DNA of 64,000 nucleotides from Turritopsis dohrnii (GCA_027922465.2 BQMF02000015.1:1488001-1552000), one strand, 5' to 3'; shown: positions 44,001-49,691, counted from the stretch's first letter. Notes: generated by a model from the sequence alone, not told the origin. Made by a program: numbers and translations.

Positions 44001-45906
44001 TTTCCTTTCTTACATTGTTCTCAACCGTTTCAGTATCATTATTTAAGCGACACAAATTTAGTCAAAAGTTGACACTTCCACTTCGAAAAAATGTTTTTAA
44101 CTATGGGTCTGATATATTCTGCTTTTTATATTGGGTTATCATATCACTTCTCTTTTTCAAAATTTGTTCATTCTGCACAGCAAAAAGGCTTATTCTTAAA
44201 GTTTATTCCAAAAGCTTGTGGACACTTTACTTTTTTAAACTTTTCTCAGCACCGAATTATGCTATATTCAAAAGTTATACACCGTTGGAAAGCTGAGAAA
44301 ATGTGGGATATTCTACGCGAAAAAGTTTTTCAAAATTTTCATAAATTGAAGAAGAAAATCGAAGAAGAAAAAAAGGTCGTTTTTTTCTAAGGGTGGTACA
44401 AGCTTGACTTTTACATAGTTGGAAAGAGGAATCCTTGGCGATTACGATTATGTAATTTTTTTTTCAAAAAATTATTTATTTCGAAAGATACTGCAGGGGA
44501 AAGTGACCCATGTAAACAAACCAAAAAAATGACTTTTTTGAAAAAAACCGGGGGTATGAAAACAGACTTTTTTTCTGTTTACATTCAAAACGATTTGTAA
44601 CTGTTATTAATTAATTTGTAACAATTTTTAATTTCCTCTGGGATTTAACGAAGATCTGTTACACTTCTTTTGAAATGCAATGTAAAATTTATAATAATGC
44701 TTTGTACAATGTGAATTCTTTTCAATATAATTGCTTTATTGAAATTAAAAAAAAAGATTCATGCTAATGTTTTACGACGCAACATATAAAGAAGATGATT
44801 AAATACTAAATGACACTTTCTACTATATGACTGTTTTCATACCCCCGGTTTTTTTCAAAAAAGTCATTTTTTTGGTTTGTTTACATGGGTCACTTTCCCC
44901 TGCTGTATCTTTCGAAATAAATAATTTTTTGAAAAAAAAATTACATAATCGTAATCGCCAAGGATTCCTCTTTCCAACTATGTAAAAATCAAGCTTGTAC
45001 CACCCTTAGAAAAAAACGACCTTTTTTTCTTCTTCGATTTTCTTCTTCAATTTATGAAAATTTTGAAAAACTTTTTCGCGTAGAATATCCCACATTTTTT
45101 CAGCTTTCCAACGGTGTATAACTTTTGAATATAGCATAAATCGGTGCTGAGAAAAGTTTAAAAAAGTAAAGTGTCCACAAGCTTTTGGAATAAACTTTAA
45201 TAACAATGAATCTATTCAATAAATTCTCAAAAGTAGAGTCTCGAGATTTTCTAACTCAACAAGTATTTTAGGGTCAGCACGTTTATGATACAATATCAAG
45301 CAAACGTTTTTCGAAAGTATACTAGAATAGACTTTACAAAATTCCAAAACATGATTTCTACAAGGATGATAGTCAAAAAAAATTGAAGCAAACAGTTATC
45401 GTGTCAGATGGACAAAATGCTAATACTTTTGAAACAGGCTCTTTACTAATAAGTAATTACAATTACTACTAAGTAATTAGAATTACATTGCTTTTATCAA
45501 GAACTTTTTTTCTTAATCCAAGTACTAAAAGACTCATTTAGAGTTTTTGCTAAGAATATTTGGCTTGCTTACGGACAAGTAAACTTGTGTTTGTTTTAAG
45601 AAATTAATTACTTAAAACAAGTTTTATTTTCTCAAAACAAGAATAGGACTTTTTGCTGTGGGTATTTGCTAGCGTTAATATCGTAGAAAGAATTTGTGAA
45701 TTATCTGACTTTATATTTATTCAGAAGAAAAAAAAGATCCCCATATGGAGAATTCGAATTATGACGATGTTATTGCTCACGGAGGAATTGGTGACAGTAC
45801 AGGTGGTACAGAAAGCAATTACACGCCATTGAATATGTCAAATGTTCAAACATCAAACTACATGGAGCTGCAATCCTCTCAAAATAAAGCGTATGTTAAT
45901 ATGTAA
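11611..45906 (+). CDS. Alr-like Ig/FN3 transmembrane receptor (putative allorecognition family), 9 exons
   Basis: Joined exons: 11611-11671, 29508-29894, 29977-30084, 30778-30906, 31115-31477, 41999-42289, 42366-42638, 42762-42875, 45725-45906. They total 1908 bp (635 codons plus stop) with no internal stop, and all eight introns are phase 1. Order: signal peptide (1-20), V-set-like Ig (21-149), I-set Ig (150-228), FN3 (229-349), Ig-like (350-446), FN3-like (447-537), TM helix (about 545-566), 60-residue tail with tyrosine motifs. This layout, the noncanonical Ig domains and the ITIM-like tail match what is known of the Hydractinia Alr family, type I membrane proteins; Alr1 and Alr2 control self/non-self recognition between colonies by homophilic binding. 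Orthology is inferred from architecture, not alignment. Introns 1, 5 and 8 are swollen by transposons. The 17.8-kb link from exon 1 to exon 2 is the weakest part of the model. No AATAAA is seen just after the stop. Confidence 0.75.
11934..12658. mobile_element. Non-autonomous TIR element with ATGAAATTAACG repeats
   Basis: Inverted ends share TATTACAGGAAATT and, a little further in, GAATCATGAAATTAA. Between them, variants of ATGAAATTAACGC recur about ten times, concentrated near both ends. No coding frame. It lies in intron 1, about 260 bp after the signal-peptide exon. Confidence 0.65.
12800..13100. repeat. Dispersed repeat related to the 32-kb satellite, few-unit version
   Basis: It begins GGAGTAAAGTATTTAAAATAC, then CCGTGGTTTCTC and a CTCC/TACTAC-rich tract, then the TTTGACTAAATTGGGC and GGCCAATTTCGAAAG unit. 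The same order is found at 32300-33480, where the last unit is amplified. Identical left parts show one repeat family with variable copy number. Confidence 0.65.
13100..13799 (-). pseudogene. Tigger/pogo transposase, C-terminal part
   Basis: On the minus strand one reads pieces of a Tigger C-terminus: KAKYRSLVIR, then KALENKTELPKIS, then an Ala-Trp-Asp-Glu-Val block, then an acidic tail (FDARSDEDDGTKDDP). Frames shift at several places. It is the continuation of the N-terminal and catalytic part at 17725-18970: the Helitron array 13800-17724 sits between the two, so one Tigger copy was split by it. Confidence 0.7.
13800..14133 (-). mobile_element. Helitron array unit 5 (family 1S, deleted)
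   Basis: 5' TC at 14133 on the minus strand; CTAG at 13803-13800 next to a shortened hairpin (CCGGC remains). Length 334 bp with a deletion near the 3' end. The flanking base keeps the A|T insertion rule. Confidence 0.8.
14134..15004 (-). mobile_element. Helitron array unit 4 (family 1L)
   Basis: Full-length long-subfamily unit, 871 bp: TC at 15004, T/G-rich repeats, an interior with CACGTGCTAAATGAAT and ACCCATGTTAGAGCGCG-type blocks, then the hairpin and CTAG at 14137-14134. No coding frame. It abuts its neighbours without spacer. Confidence 0.88.
15328..15883. mobile_element. Harbinger-type MITE, TSD TAA
   Basis: Inverted ends AGGCTCGTTTCCACTT; flanking TAA at 15325-15327 and 15884-15886. 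The unoccupied sequence (GTGCTAAATGAAT) is visible in the sister Helitron units. A 3-bp TAA duplication is typical of PIF/Harbinger. The centre holds a 57-bp perfect palindrome. Confidence 0.85.
15558..15701. repeat. 57-bp perfect palindrome around a tRNA 3' half
   Basis: Arms 15558-15614 and 15645-15701 are exact reverse complements. The 30-nt loop, read on the minus strand, contains GGTTCGAGTCC, which matches the pol III B box/T-loop consensus, inside a GTGGG/CCCAC T-stem, followed by an acceptor-like 3' side. The 5' half of a tRNA (D arm, A box, anticodon) is absent, so this is not a tRNA gene. Confidence 0.85.
16434..17249 (-). mobile_element. Helitron array unit 2 (family 1L)
   Basis: 816 bp. 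The 5' end is shortened (the T/G repeat block is missing next to TATTAATATATAGA), but the interior and the hairpin plus CTAG at 16437-16434 are complete. Confidence 0.85.
17250..17724 (-). mobile_element. Helitron array unit 1 (family 1S)
   Basis: 475 bp. TC at 17724, short-subfamily interior, CTAG at 17253-17250, but most of the 3' hairpin is deleted (CTAGCCGCC runs directly into CATGTTCAGC). Its 5' flank is A, as expected for Helitron insertion. Confidence 0.85.
17725..18970 (-). pseudogene. Tigger/pogo transposase, N-terminal and catalytic part
   Basis: The start MAPKRKHSEVTLKVKYNAL at 18807 is the psq/CENP-B-type helix-turn-helix of Tigger transposases. It continues with WKKGKDKIFDAF, KLNEALFKWFKSMHG and ILLEKAHEFAEAL. 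The DDE core follows: RLTGMAASNTIGEKLPMFVIG, then SWIDGALFEEWL and a catalytic FVDNCPAHP near 17880. Stops and frameshifts occur near 18460, 18200 and 17860. A run of ATTCGAATTACATGAG repeats at 18920-18990 is probably its terminal repeat. The Helitron array begins at 17724, and the C-terminal part reappears at 13799. Confidence 0.75.
18971..20082. other. No gene recognised
   Basis: Holds a TACCGTCATACTG / TTATACCGGTACCGG patch (19080-19165) similar to the TTATACCGG repeats near 29180. The rest shows no frame or repeat I can support. Confidence 0.4.
20083..22132. mobile_element. hAT-like element, non-autonomous, with ACAGCTCAA repeats
   Basis: Ends are CAGTAGCGGACGCAG and, inverted, CAGGGGCGGACGCAG, which resembles hAT termini. 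Copies of TACAGCTCAA or its complement lie at about 20099, 20109, 20346, 20405, 20417, 20429, 20619 and 22095, mostly subterminal. The 8-bp flanks do not match, so the target duplication is lost or the ends are slightly off. No transposase frame; two overlapping ORFs at 20486-20735 are not recognisable. Confidence 0.6.
22478..22494 (+). CDS. Exon 1 of Harbinger Myb-like gene
   Basis: ATG GAA CCA GAG CGA AG followed by donor GTAAAT (22495). It joins in frame with the acceptor at 23365: MEPERR + VNMYWNEERDV. The 871-bp intron is long because it contains the element at 22535-23296. Confidence 0.5.
22535..23296. mobile_element. Non-autonomous TIR element with repeated GCGGCCGC palindromes
   Basis: Inverted ends of about 75 bp (TACCATGGCTGATTCG left, TACCGTGGCTGATTCG inverted right). 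Flanks TTTCTG at 22529-22534 and 23297-23302 form a 6-bp duplication. Inside the ends, ATGCGGCCGCA occurs three times on the left (22600-22650) and about seven on the right (23095-23230), several slightly changed (TTCGGCCGCA). A 76-codon frame at 22809-23039 has no recognised motif. It sits in the intron of the Myb-like gene. Confidence 0.75.
23366..25156 (+). pseudogene. Harbinger Myb/SANT-like DNA-binding gene, interrupted
   Basis: Exon 2 opens at 23366. It is interrupted after 23397 by a 1.1-kb insertion and resumes at 24504, so host reading is MYWNEERD|VMMMREMAARGIFEH. The Myb/trihelix-like region has NAWQEIATALNIEHNFNVTN and RDRFTSIMKKYKAKENKE, then a charged helical tail with KEKKRWSSSDLLTFLREK. 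A stop at 25001-25003 is followed in the same frame by 50 more codons (a Gln-rich MQQQQQQHQQF segment) to the stop at 25156, so it is probably a point nonsense mutation. In Harbinger elements the Myb-like partner helps bring the transposase to DNA; the matching transposase lies convergently at 25440-26572. Confidence 0.75.
23398..24494. mobile_element. Mutator-like MITE with 61-bp TIRs and 9-bp TSD
   Basis: Inverted ends start GGCTCATGTGAAAAGG and continue for about 60 bp (GTTGGGTACCC, then AATTGGGCTACC). The 9-bp duplication AAAGAGATG flanks it at 23389-23397 and 24495-24503. Long TIRs plus a 9-bp TSD fit Mutator-like elements. Removing it and one TSD copy restores the Myb-like reading frame. 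The interior (1.0 kb) has no transposase. Confidence 0.85.
25157..25439. other. Spacer between the convergent Harbinger-2 genes
   Basis: AT-rich, includes an AAATAAAAAG polyadenylation-like stretch near 25258 for the Myb-like gene. No other feature. Confidence 0.4.
25440..26572 (-). pseudogene. Harbinger transposase (DDE_Tnp_4 type), frameshifted
   Basis: The N-terminal part (26572-26095) carries a helical region ending FENHGHHLKS. The C-terminal part (about 26090-25440) is in another frame and has GFIDGTVLRISRPD (first Asp), YEGRRHDITMLNESGL (second Asp) and SVEWLFGEIKNYFKF (Glu), the DDE triad of Harbinger nucleases. A loss of one T near 26083 would explain the frame change. The start is the Met at 26572 or, better, the MPERGLKNLRDVS Met at 26518. 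With the Myb-like gene it forms a decayed autonomous Harbinger; its outer TIRs were not identified. Confidence 0.8.
26649..27551. mobile_element. Tc1/mariner-type non-autonomous element
   Basis: Inverted ends CAGTGTGTCCAC-GAGAAAGTGGGCACC (right end CTGG-TGG variant), bordered by TA on both sides (26647-26648 and 27552-27553). 903 bp. Short frames inside (68 codons each) are not transposase-like. Confidence 0.8.
27554..28785. other. Intron-1 DNA, no gene recognised
   Basis: AT-rich with only short unsupported frames. No terminal repeats seen. Confidence 0.4.
28786..28930. mobile_element. 145-bp Harbinger-type MITE, TSD TAA
   Basis: Ends AGGCCGGTTTCCAGT inverted, flanked by TAA at 28783-28785 and 28931-28933. 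Subterminal GTTCGCGCGACTG / CATTCGCGCGACC motifs are also inverted. The ends resemble those of the intact Harbinger at 58798. Confidence 0.85.
29047..29078. repeat. (AAC)n microsatellite
   Basis: About ten uninterrupted AAC units in intron 1. Confidence 0.9.
29160..29250. repeat. TTATACCGGACAAAAAA short tandem repeat
   Basis: CCGTTATACCGGACAAAAAA-GCCCAATA occurs twice in tandem, with a third partial copy (CCGTTATTCCG). Related bases occur near 19150. Confidence 0.6.
29508..29894 (+). CDS. Exon 2: N-terminal V-set-like Ig domain
   Basis: 129 codons between AG (29507) and GTGAGT (29895), phase 1 at both ends, so exactly one domain module. It contains FRWKY, an EVTCGYYDG strand, and the DPRLYGCNLLY motif that matches the D-x-x-x-Y-x-C of Ig strand F. 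The strand-B cysteine expected before the Trp is absent (VVTFRW), a departure like that reported for Alr first domains. N-glycosylation sites are possible (ANQTNSQT). In Alr proteins the first domain mediates homophilic binding. Confidence 0.75.
29977..30084 (+). CDS. Exon 3: first half of I-set Ig domain
   Basis: 36 codons after the TACTAG acceptor. It contains INFKCIVIGNPRPTLR and ends CGA T before GTGAAC (30085). Joined to exon 4, the split codon becomes TGG and supplies the conserved Trp 12 residues after the Cys (C-x11-W). Using the later donor at 30121 would break the frame, so this donor was chosen. Intron 2 is only 82 bp. Confidence 0.65.
30778..30906 (+). CDS. Exon 4: second half of I-set Ig domain
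   Basis: 43 codons from TTTTTAG to GTAAGT. PQNISDGSFTATKSASYISC then IAEGRNTG gives strands E-F-G, with a Y-x-S-C variant of Y-x-C. It ends at PITVYG, a typical domain end before a phase-1 junction. Cysteines in exon 3 and exon 4 would form the Ig disulfide. Confidence 0.7.
31115..31477 (+). CDS. Exon 5: fibronectin type III domain
   Basis: 121 codons, phase 1 both sides. ATSIRLQWN (strand B with Trp), VQLQGYRIEWW (strand C), then a GLIHKESYTFRVYGYNGYGAGTKS block that matches the FN3 F-G region (Leu-x6-Tyr-x-Phe-x-Val-x-x-x-Asn-x-x-Gly). A longer C-C' loop holds a potential NLTTT glycosylation site. Membrane-proximal FN3-like folds are described for the Alr family. Confidence 0.75.
31478..32299. 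other. Start of intron 5, no feature recognised
   Basis: AT-rich intron DNA after the GTAAGT donor. No repeat or frame supported. Confidence 0.4.
32300..33480. repeat. Tandem satellite, ~128-bp unit, about 8 copies
   Basis: After GGAGTAAAGTATTTAAAATAC and a (CTC)n tract at 32341-32370, a unit beginning [AC]AGGTTTGACTAAAATTGGGC recurs at about 32529, 32659, 32787, 32915, 33044, 33163, 33292 and 33421. The period is 128-130 bp with one shorter unit. Divergence rises toward the right. A related low-copy version lies at 12800-13100. Confidence 0.88.
33481..34339. other. Intron 5, no feature recognised
   Basis: AT-rich; only short unsupported frames. A GATAGAACAGATAG micro-repeat lies near 34060-34085. 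Confidence 0.35.
34340..34480. repeat. Dispersed repeat, TATATTTCCCCATAGGG family
   Basis: The block ATATATTTCCCCATAGGGCG then AAATATATGTTAAAACCGG, followed by CTCCGTTCACTTTTATAGCC, recurs at 50992-51080. The following CAACCCTCCACAAAAT recurs at 38892, so these three places belong to one family. Confidence 0.65.
34902..37721 (-). mobile_element. Possible long Helitron relative (weak)
   Basis: On the minus strand, 37721 begins TCTTATTATACTAATTCGCG and matches the first 60 bp of the Helitron family at 43067. At the far end, 34903-34925 reads as a hairpin GGTGGCG-AGCGA-CGCCACC preceded by CTGAACATGG, as in family 1, but the terminal CTAG is missing. If these are the two ends of one element it would be 2.8 kb. 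No Rep/helicase frame is seen, and a MITE lies inside. Confidence 0.3.
36372..36945. mobile_element. 574-bp MITE with TAA target duplication
   Basis: Inverted ends GAGTGCGTTTACATGA, flanked by TAA at 36369-36371 and 36946-36948. Subterminal CCGTACTGAA and TTTCAGTACGG motifs recur throughout. No coding frame. Likely Harbinger/ISL2EU-type by TSD length. Confidence 0.8.
37861..38136. repeat. Inverted minisatellite of CACACGTTA / TAACGTGTG
   Basis: The left block (37868-37975) has tandem CACACGTTA-type units. The right block (38019-38136) has TGTAACGTGTG units in the opposite orientation. The spacer is AT-rich. This looks like a TIR element with subterminal repeats, or a large cruciform. Confidence 0.75.
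38767..39330. repeat. Dispersed repeat (same family as 34340 and 50992)
   Basis: Contains CAACCCTCCACAAAATA (38892) shared with 34453, and GAATAGAGGCTAGTCT then AGTAGTATGCCATT (39140-39172) shared with 51115-51155. No coding frame. Confidence 0.6.
39331..41998. other. Rest of intron 5, no gene supported
   Basis: AT-rich. A 62-codon frame at 39595-39783 and one at 41191-41382 look partly protein-like but show no motif, splice partner or repeat copy, so I do not call them. Confidence 0.35.
41999..42289 (+). CDS. Exon 6: second Ig-like domain, noncanonical
   Basis: 97 codons between TTTTGTAG and GTAAGT. PEVQITASGIPQPTVTWKF is a clear Ig B-C region (G-x-P-x-P-x-V-x-W), but the strand-B Cys is replaced (QITAS rather than x-C-x-A-S). 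One Cys remains at LCGYKLDY. The disulfide is therefore absent or rearranged. Several Asn-x-Ser/Thr sites lie near the end (NNSS). Phase 1 at both ends. Confidence 0.7.
42366..42638 (+). CDS. Exon 7: membrane-proximal FN3-like domain
   Basis: 91 codons. It runs from FQPDINVTRTKHVVDVSWDD (strands A-B with Trp) through AFTIEVLNSTGQIV (strand C) to VGQTYSKIRFNITIHG (strand F with Tyr). The fold call is from pattern only. Three or four N-glycosylation sites. It ends PPLTSPT just outside the membrane. Intron 6 is 76 bp. Confidence 0.65.
42762..42875 (+). CDS. Exon 8: transmembrane helix
   Basis: 38 codons: SVIKETSAGTLVGG, LLGEFMLGVIATLLL, then QHIRKKRIK. A hydrophobic segment of about 22 residues is followed by a basic stop-transfer cluster, giving a type I topology. 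Small-residue spacing (G-x-x-x-G) could favour helix packing. A Glu lies in mid-membrane. Phase 1 both sides; acceptor GGTTTAG, donor GTGAAT. Confidence 0.75.
43067..43387 (+). mobile_element. Helitron family 2, unit 1
   Basis: Begins TCTTATTATACTAATTCGC after an A (43066) and ends GGCGTGCGACGACGCC, TTGGCGT, CTAG (43384-43387). The layout is the same as family 1 (hairpin, 7 nt, CTAG). 321 bp, no coding frame. It lies in intron 8 of the receptor gene. Confidence 0.85.
43388..43709 (+). mobile_element. Helitron family 2, unit 2
   Basis: Starts TC directly after the CTAG of unit 1 and ends CTAG at 43706-43709, followed by T. 322 bp, about 90% identical to unit 1. Head-to-tail dimer at a single A|T site. 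Confidence 0.85.
43710..44199. other. Intron 8, no feature recognised
   Basis: AT-rich, ends at the TTAA that borders the next element. Confidence 0.4.
44200..45196. mobile_element. Long-TIR element with TTAA flanks
   Basis: Arms 44200-44580 and about 44830-45196 are inverted repeats of about 370 bp with few differences, around a 250-bp AT-rich centre. TTAA lies on both sides (44196-44199, 45197-45200). TTAA suggests piggyBac or Kolobok type. The matching 66- to 99-codon frames in the two arms are the same DNA read twice. Confidence 0.75.
45725..45906 (+). CDS. Exon 9: cytoplasmic tail with ITIM-like motifs
   Basis: 60 codons and TAA, acceptor TTTATTCAG. Tyrosines lie in SNYDDV, SNYTPL, SNYMEL and AYVNM. 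The first three match the ITIM consensus [SIVL]-x-Y-x-x-[ILV]. YTPL and YMEL are nine residues apart, which also resembles an ITAM. YVNM near the C-terminus fits YxxM (PI3K p85) and YxN (Grb2) SH2 sites. The stretch starts with a basic EEKKDP after the TM exon. ITIM/ITAM-like motifs are reported in Alr tails; signalling here is inferred. Confidence 0.75.
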
Positions 45907-46355
45907 CAAGAGTATGAAGTTCTTCTGCAAGGCAGATAAAGAGAAAAGACTTCTTGATGATCTCGTCAAATTGTTTAAGGCTGGACGATAACAATTTTTT
46001 GTTGTTTCAAATCAAACGCAATCAAACTTGAAGCATGAAATGTTTATTAGTGTTGGTGTTGATGCTTGAGAGTATTAATAGTCTCGAGTTTGATTCTTTC
46101 CCTGTTTATTCTCTGTTTCTTCATTACATTAGCAACTGTTTATATGAGTCAAGTTAATAAGCCTAGAGAGCTTCACCATTTTATTTTTTCTTATTCTAAA
46201 TGTCACTCATTCTAAATAATCATCAACAAAATGAGAGCGTAATTCAACCGAAGTGAGATAAAGGGGAAAATCTTTTCAACGATGTTATCAAATCTTGAAC
46301 GACACTCAACGATAAGACTCAACGCTTGATGTTCAAGTAAAGCCAGCACCATTAA
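45907..46355. other. Downstream of the receptor gene: 3' UTR and spacer
   Basis: Probable 3' UTR. No AATAAA is seen in the first few hundred bases. No other gene. Confidence 0.4.
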
Positions 46356-46712
46356 GCCTGGTTCAGACCTGATGATTACGACGATTTAAAATAATACCAA
46401 TCGTCATAATCGCCAATCACCAGGTCTGAACACTCTCAAGTATCTCAAAATACTAATTTCAAAATTGTTTCAAACACACAATACTTCTTTCCCTTGTTAA
46501 GTTCGAACTTCTTTGTAAAATTTGAAGCACGTGCCTTCACGATCTTATAACAATAGCATTGACGTAAAATTCAAAAGATTTTTACATACAACAGAGCGAC
46601 TACGATGATAAACGCCAGGCGTTTAATGACGATTACAAAAGTTTTCACTTTAGAGGATTACGACGATCACACTAAATTTTTATCGTCGTAATCATGGCTT
46701 TTGTAATCAGGC
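46356..46712. mobile_element. Small TIR element (MITE)
   Basis: The left end GCCTGGTTCAGACC and a subterminal GATGATTACGACGAT are matched, inverted, by ATCGTCGTAATCATGG and AATCAGGC at the right end. Flanks are TTAA and TTTAA. Many GATTACGACGAT-type motifs inside. Confidence 0.55.
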
Positions 46713-46748
46713 TTTAAAGCTTCTTAATTGAGTTCATTGTTTCTGTAA

Positions 46749-47837
46749 TTGCTCATAATAGACTCTGTGGATTTTGAGATATTGATACGTAAACTTCACT
46801 CCCTTAAATTCTCAAAACAGACTATGCTTATCCTCGCAAGCTACCTATCTCATCGTTACCAATATGTGCAAATCAATGAACTATCTTCAAACCATCTACC
46901 AATCACTAATGGAGTACCGCAAGGTAGTATCTTAGGTCCTATGCTATTCAATATTTATGTTCACGACATGTCTAATAAGACCTCTGCTAAATGCATTCAG
47001 TATGCAGATGACACCAGCATATACCGCCACTCTAAACCAAAACAAATTAAAGAATGTGCAAATGCATTAAACAACGACATTGCCAAACTTCAAACATGGT
47101 CAAAAGAGACAAACCTGGTATTAAACCCGCATAAAACGAAAACTATGCTATTTTCTACTAAACAAATGGCAAAGAAACACCAGTTCGCGTATGAAATCAA
47201 ATCATTAGATGGTAACATCATCGAACAAGTATCAACCTTCAAACTTTTAGGAATAATCCTTAGCAAAGACTTAAAATGGAATTCGCATGTCAACAAATTA
47301 ACATCCTCAGCAATCGCGACACTTAAAACTCTGGCGATGCTCAAAAGATACTTGCCATTTCACCTTAGAAAACAATTAGCCGAGTCACTTATCCTGAGCA
47401 AGCTTGACTATGGCAACGCTATATTTCATAATGCACCAAAATACCTATTCAACAAATTACAAAGAGCTCAAAACGCCGCAGCCAGCTTTGTGAAGGGATC
47501 TTACTCAAGACGCTCCGAAGTTATTTCCCTGAACTGGCTGCCAATCGAAGAGCGTGTTGAGCATAGCATCGTAAAATTGGCATGGAAATCAATTAATAGC
47601 GAGGACTGGCCGAATGTAATTCAAATGAAGATCAACGAGCCACAACGACCAACGAGGAATGTCAAAAGACTAACTATCAACTACGATAGCAAAAACCCTG
47701 CTTTGTTTGATCATGTAGCCACGAAATCATTCAATGATCTCCCACAGTCCTGTCGCACAACAGTTAACTACAGAAGCTTCTGTAAAGTGACACATAAACA
47801 TTTACTGGACAGAGCACTGGCAAAATCTCTGCAATAA
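46749..47837 (+). pseudogene. 5'-truncated LINE reverse transcriptase (C-terminal 360 codons)
   Basis: One open frame from the RT palm to the stop: VDFEILIRKLHSLKFS, GVPQGSILGPMLFNIYVHDM, QYADDTSIYRH (catalytic YADD), LLGIILSKDLKWNSHV, LSKLDYGNAIFHNAP, and a C-terminal RSFCKVTHKHLLDRAL. It is typical of jockey/CR1-type non-LTR elements. The first catalytic Asp region, N-terminal RT and endonuclease are missing, as expected from 5' truncation at insertion. The uninterrupted frame and long A-rich tail suggest a recent copy. Confidence 0.85.
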
Positions 47838-47881
47838 TATAAAATAATATAAAAAAAAAATTAAAAAAAATAAAAAAAAAA

Positions 47882-47924
<43 letters not shown>

Positions 47925-47932
47925 GAGAGTTT
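47838..47932 (+). repeat. Poly(A) tail of the LINE copy
   Basis: A-rich tract of about 90 bp directly after the RT stop, interrupted by a few T. A flanking target duplication was not identified. Confidence 0.8.
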
Positions 47933-48030
47933 ATATATTATATATAATTTTTTTTTAGCACACTTTCGCATACACAATATATACGCTATTTCAGTATAAT
48001 AGCCAATTTGTAAATCTTGGAACTGAAATA

Positions 48031-48035
48031 TAATC

Positions 48036-48072
<37 letters not shown>

Positions 48073-48073
48073 G
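48031..48073. repeat. (ATT)n microsatellite
   Basis: About 14 ATT units. Confidence 0.9.
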
Positions 48074-48215
48074 GCATATATCGCCTTTACTACCTTTTAT
48101 CGCTTTGTTTGTGTAAAAGTTTCACTCTGATGATGACCTCGTGTTTGTGAAGTTGAATAACTATAAAATTAGATCGTAGTCAAAATCGACATGGCGAGGA
48201 AGCGGTCGTAATGTT

Positions 48216-48566
48216 AGGGACCTTACGAAAGTACGACGGCAACGTGGACGACGACGTACAAGATATTCATCTTCAATGAATCTCAAAAGAGCAGAAACTA
48301 TACACTTGGGTTAAGAAGTTTATTTATAATGTCTTTGAAGTACTGCTATTCTCTCGTCTTCGTTTTCAGTACGACTTCAAAATATTACTTTTCACATTGT
48401 GTGTAGAACGTTCAAATCTAATAATGATATTAGTAAAATTAAAAACATTTCCCAATAGTATAGTGTGAAACGACTTCCATTCTAAAGCAAATCTATGGAG
48501 TAAAGTGAATCTTTTGTTTGCCTCACGTCGTCGTCCACGTTGCCGTCGTAGTTTCGTAAGGTCCCT
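48216..48566. mobile_element. 351-bp MITE, TSD GTT, with empty site in the window
   Basis: Ends AGGGACCTTACGAAA inverted, then GTGGACGACGACG. GTT lies at 48213-48215 and 48567-48569. The inverted copy of the host sequence at 50700-50740 has a single GTT and no insertion, confirming the boundaries. Confidence 0.88.
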
Positions 48567-48650
48567 GTTGAGACGCAGAGGGAGGAGGCGATCGCAATGT
48601 CGAGGAGGCGACCAAAATGTCGAGGAGGCGATCGCAATGTTGGGCGATGG

Positions 48651-49691
48651 ATACCAGATGAACGATGTTAATTGTCCAGAGAAATACTTGTATTTTGTTA
48701 ATTGTAAAAGTATTTCAACAGCAGCCCTCATTTTAATTACTGATATATTGGGAAACACAATAACCACTGTTATGTAACAGAGACAGTGCTTTCTTTCATA
48801 TAATACAAAACAATCTCGTTAACAGAACCTTTACAAGAAATAAGCCTTTTCGAAGGCTTTTTGTCACTAAATATCTAGGGAAATTTCACGGAAAACTTCT
48901 TTCATGGTAGCCAGGTAACTTCTATTGAAGCATAGTTTCCGTTTTTTCCTGTAAAATCTTTCATAAAAACTCTTCATATTTTATTTTCTTAAAAACGTTG
49001 ATTCAAGAAAAGATTAAAGTTTATATAATAACAACTTTTGAGGAAATATAAGCATGAAAAGGAAATTAAACACGAGTTCTTGAAACAATCAAGGCGTCTT
49101 TTGCATGCAGTTTATAAATTATGGTGTTTCTGAGAAGCAAAAAAACAACAACATATAAATGTAAGCATGAAGTTTTGAGTAATGAAAGATATATACAGCC
49201 ACGTTACCAGCGCTTCTGGCCTTCTGATTAAATTTGAAAAGAGAAGTTCTAGAGTACCAAGGCTGAAAAATTCAGTAGAATCTCAGAAAAAATGACACAG
49301 CTGAGAAAAATGGAGAGAAATAGAACTTCAACTTCATTTGAAACACTACCAAAAATGCTACTGATAGCAAATAACTAAAGTTTAAAACATAAACAAATTC
49401 AAATTTAACGCCCTCTTCATTGGTACATACACAAGAGCCATTTAATGGGAATTTTTTGGATGTGTGGTAATTAGGAGAGGGCACTAAAGAAGGAAGAGAA
49501 CAGCGTGAAATAGGTCAAGTAAGTTATTGTTCATGAGATCGACATCATGCATCTTCAAATAATTCAGTTCGAACAGTCAAGTGAACTACAACATACGAAA
49601 ATTATTGCAAAAAGGTGACAAAATGTTGTATGTTGTATTCAAAACCTGATTATATGATTGAACACTTTTGTTAAAGTATCAACATGAAGTT
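48651..49691. other. Interior of the 2.6-kb element, no gene seen
   Basis: AT-rich; no transposase motif. Short frames only. Confidence 0.35.

Noticed and set aside
44091..45206. Duplicated gene encoding a 66-99-aa Lys-rich protein on both strands
   Set aside because: The two frames are the two arms of one long inverted repeat; no start context or motif supports a protein.
48505..48777. Arg-rich ORF on the + strand
   Set aside because: Produced by the 20-bp GAGGAGGCGA repeats and the MITE end.
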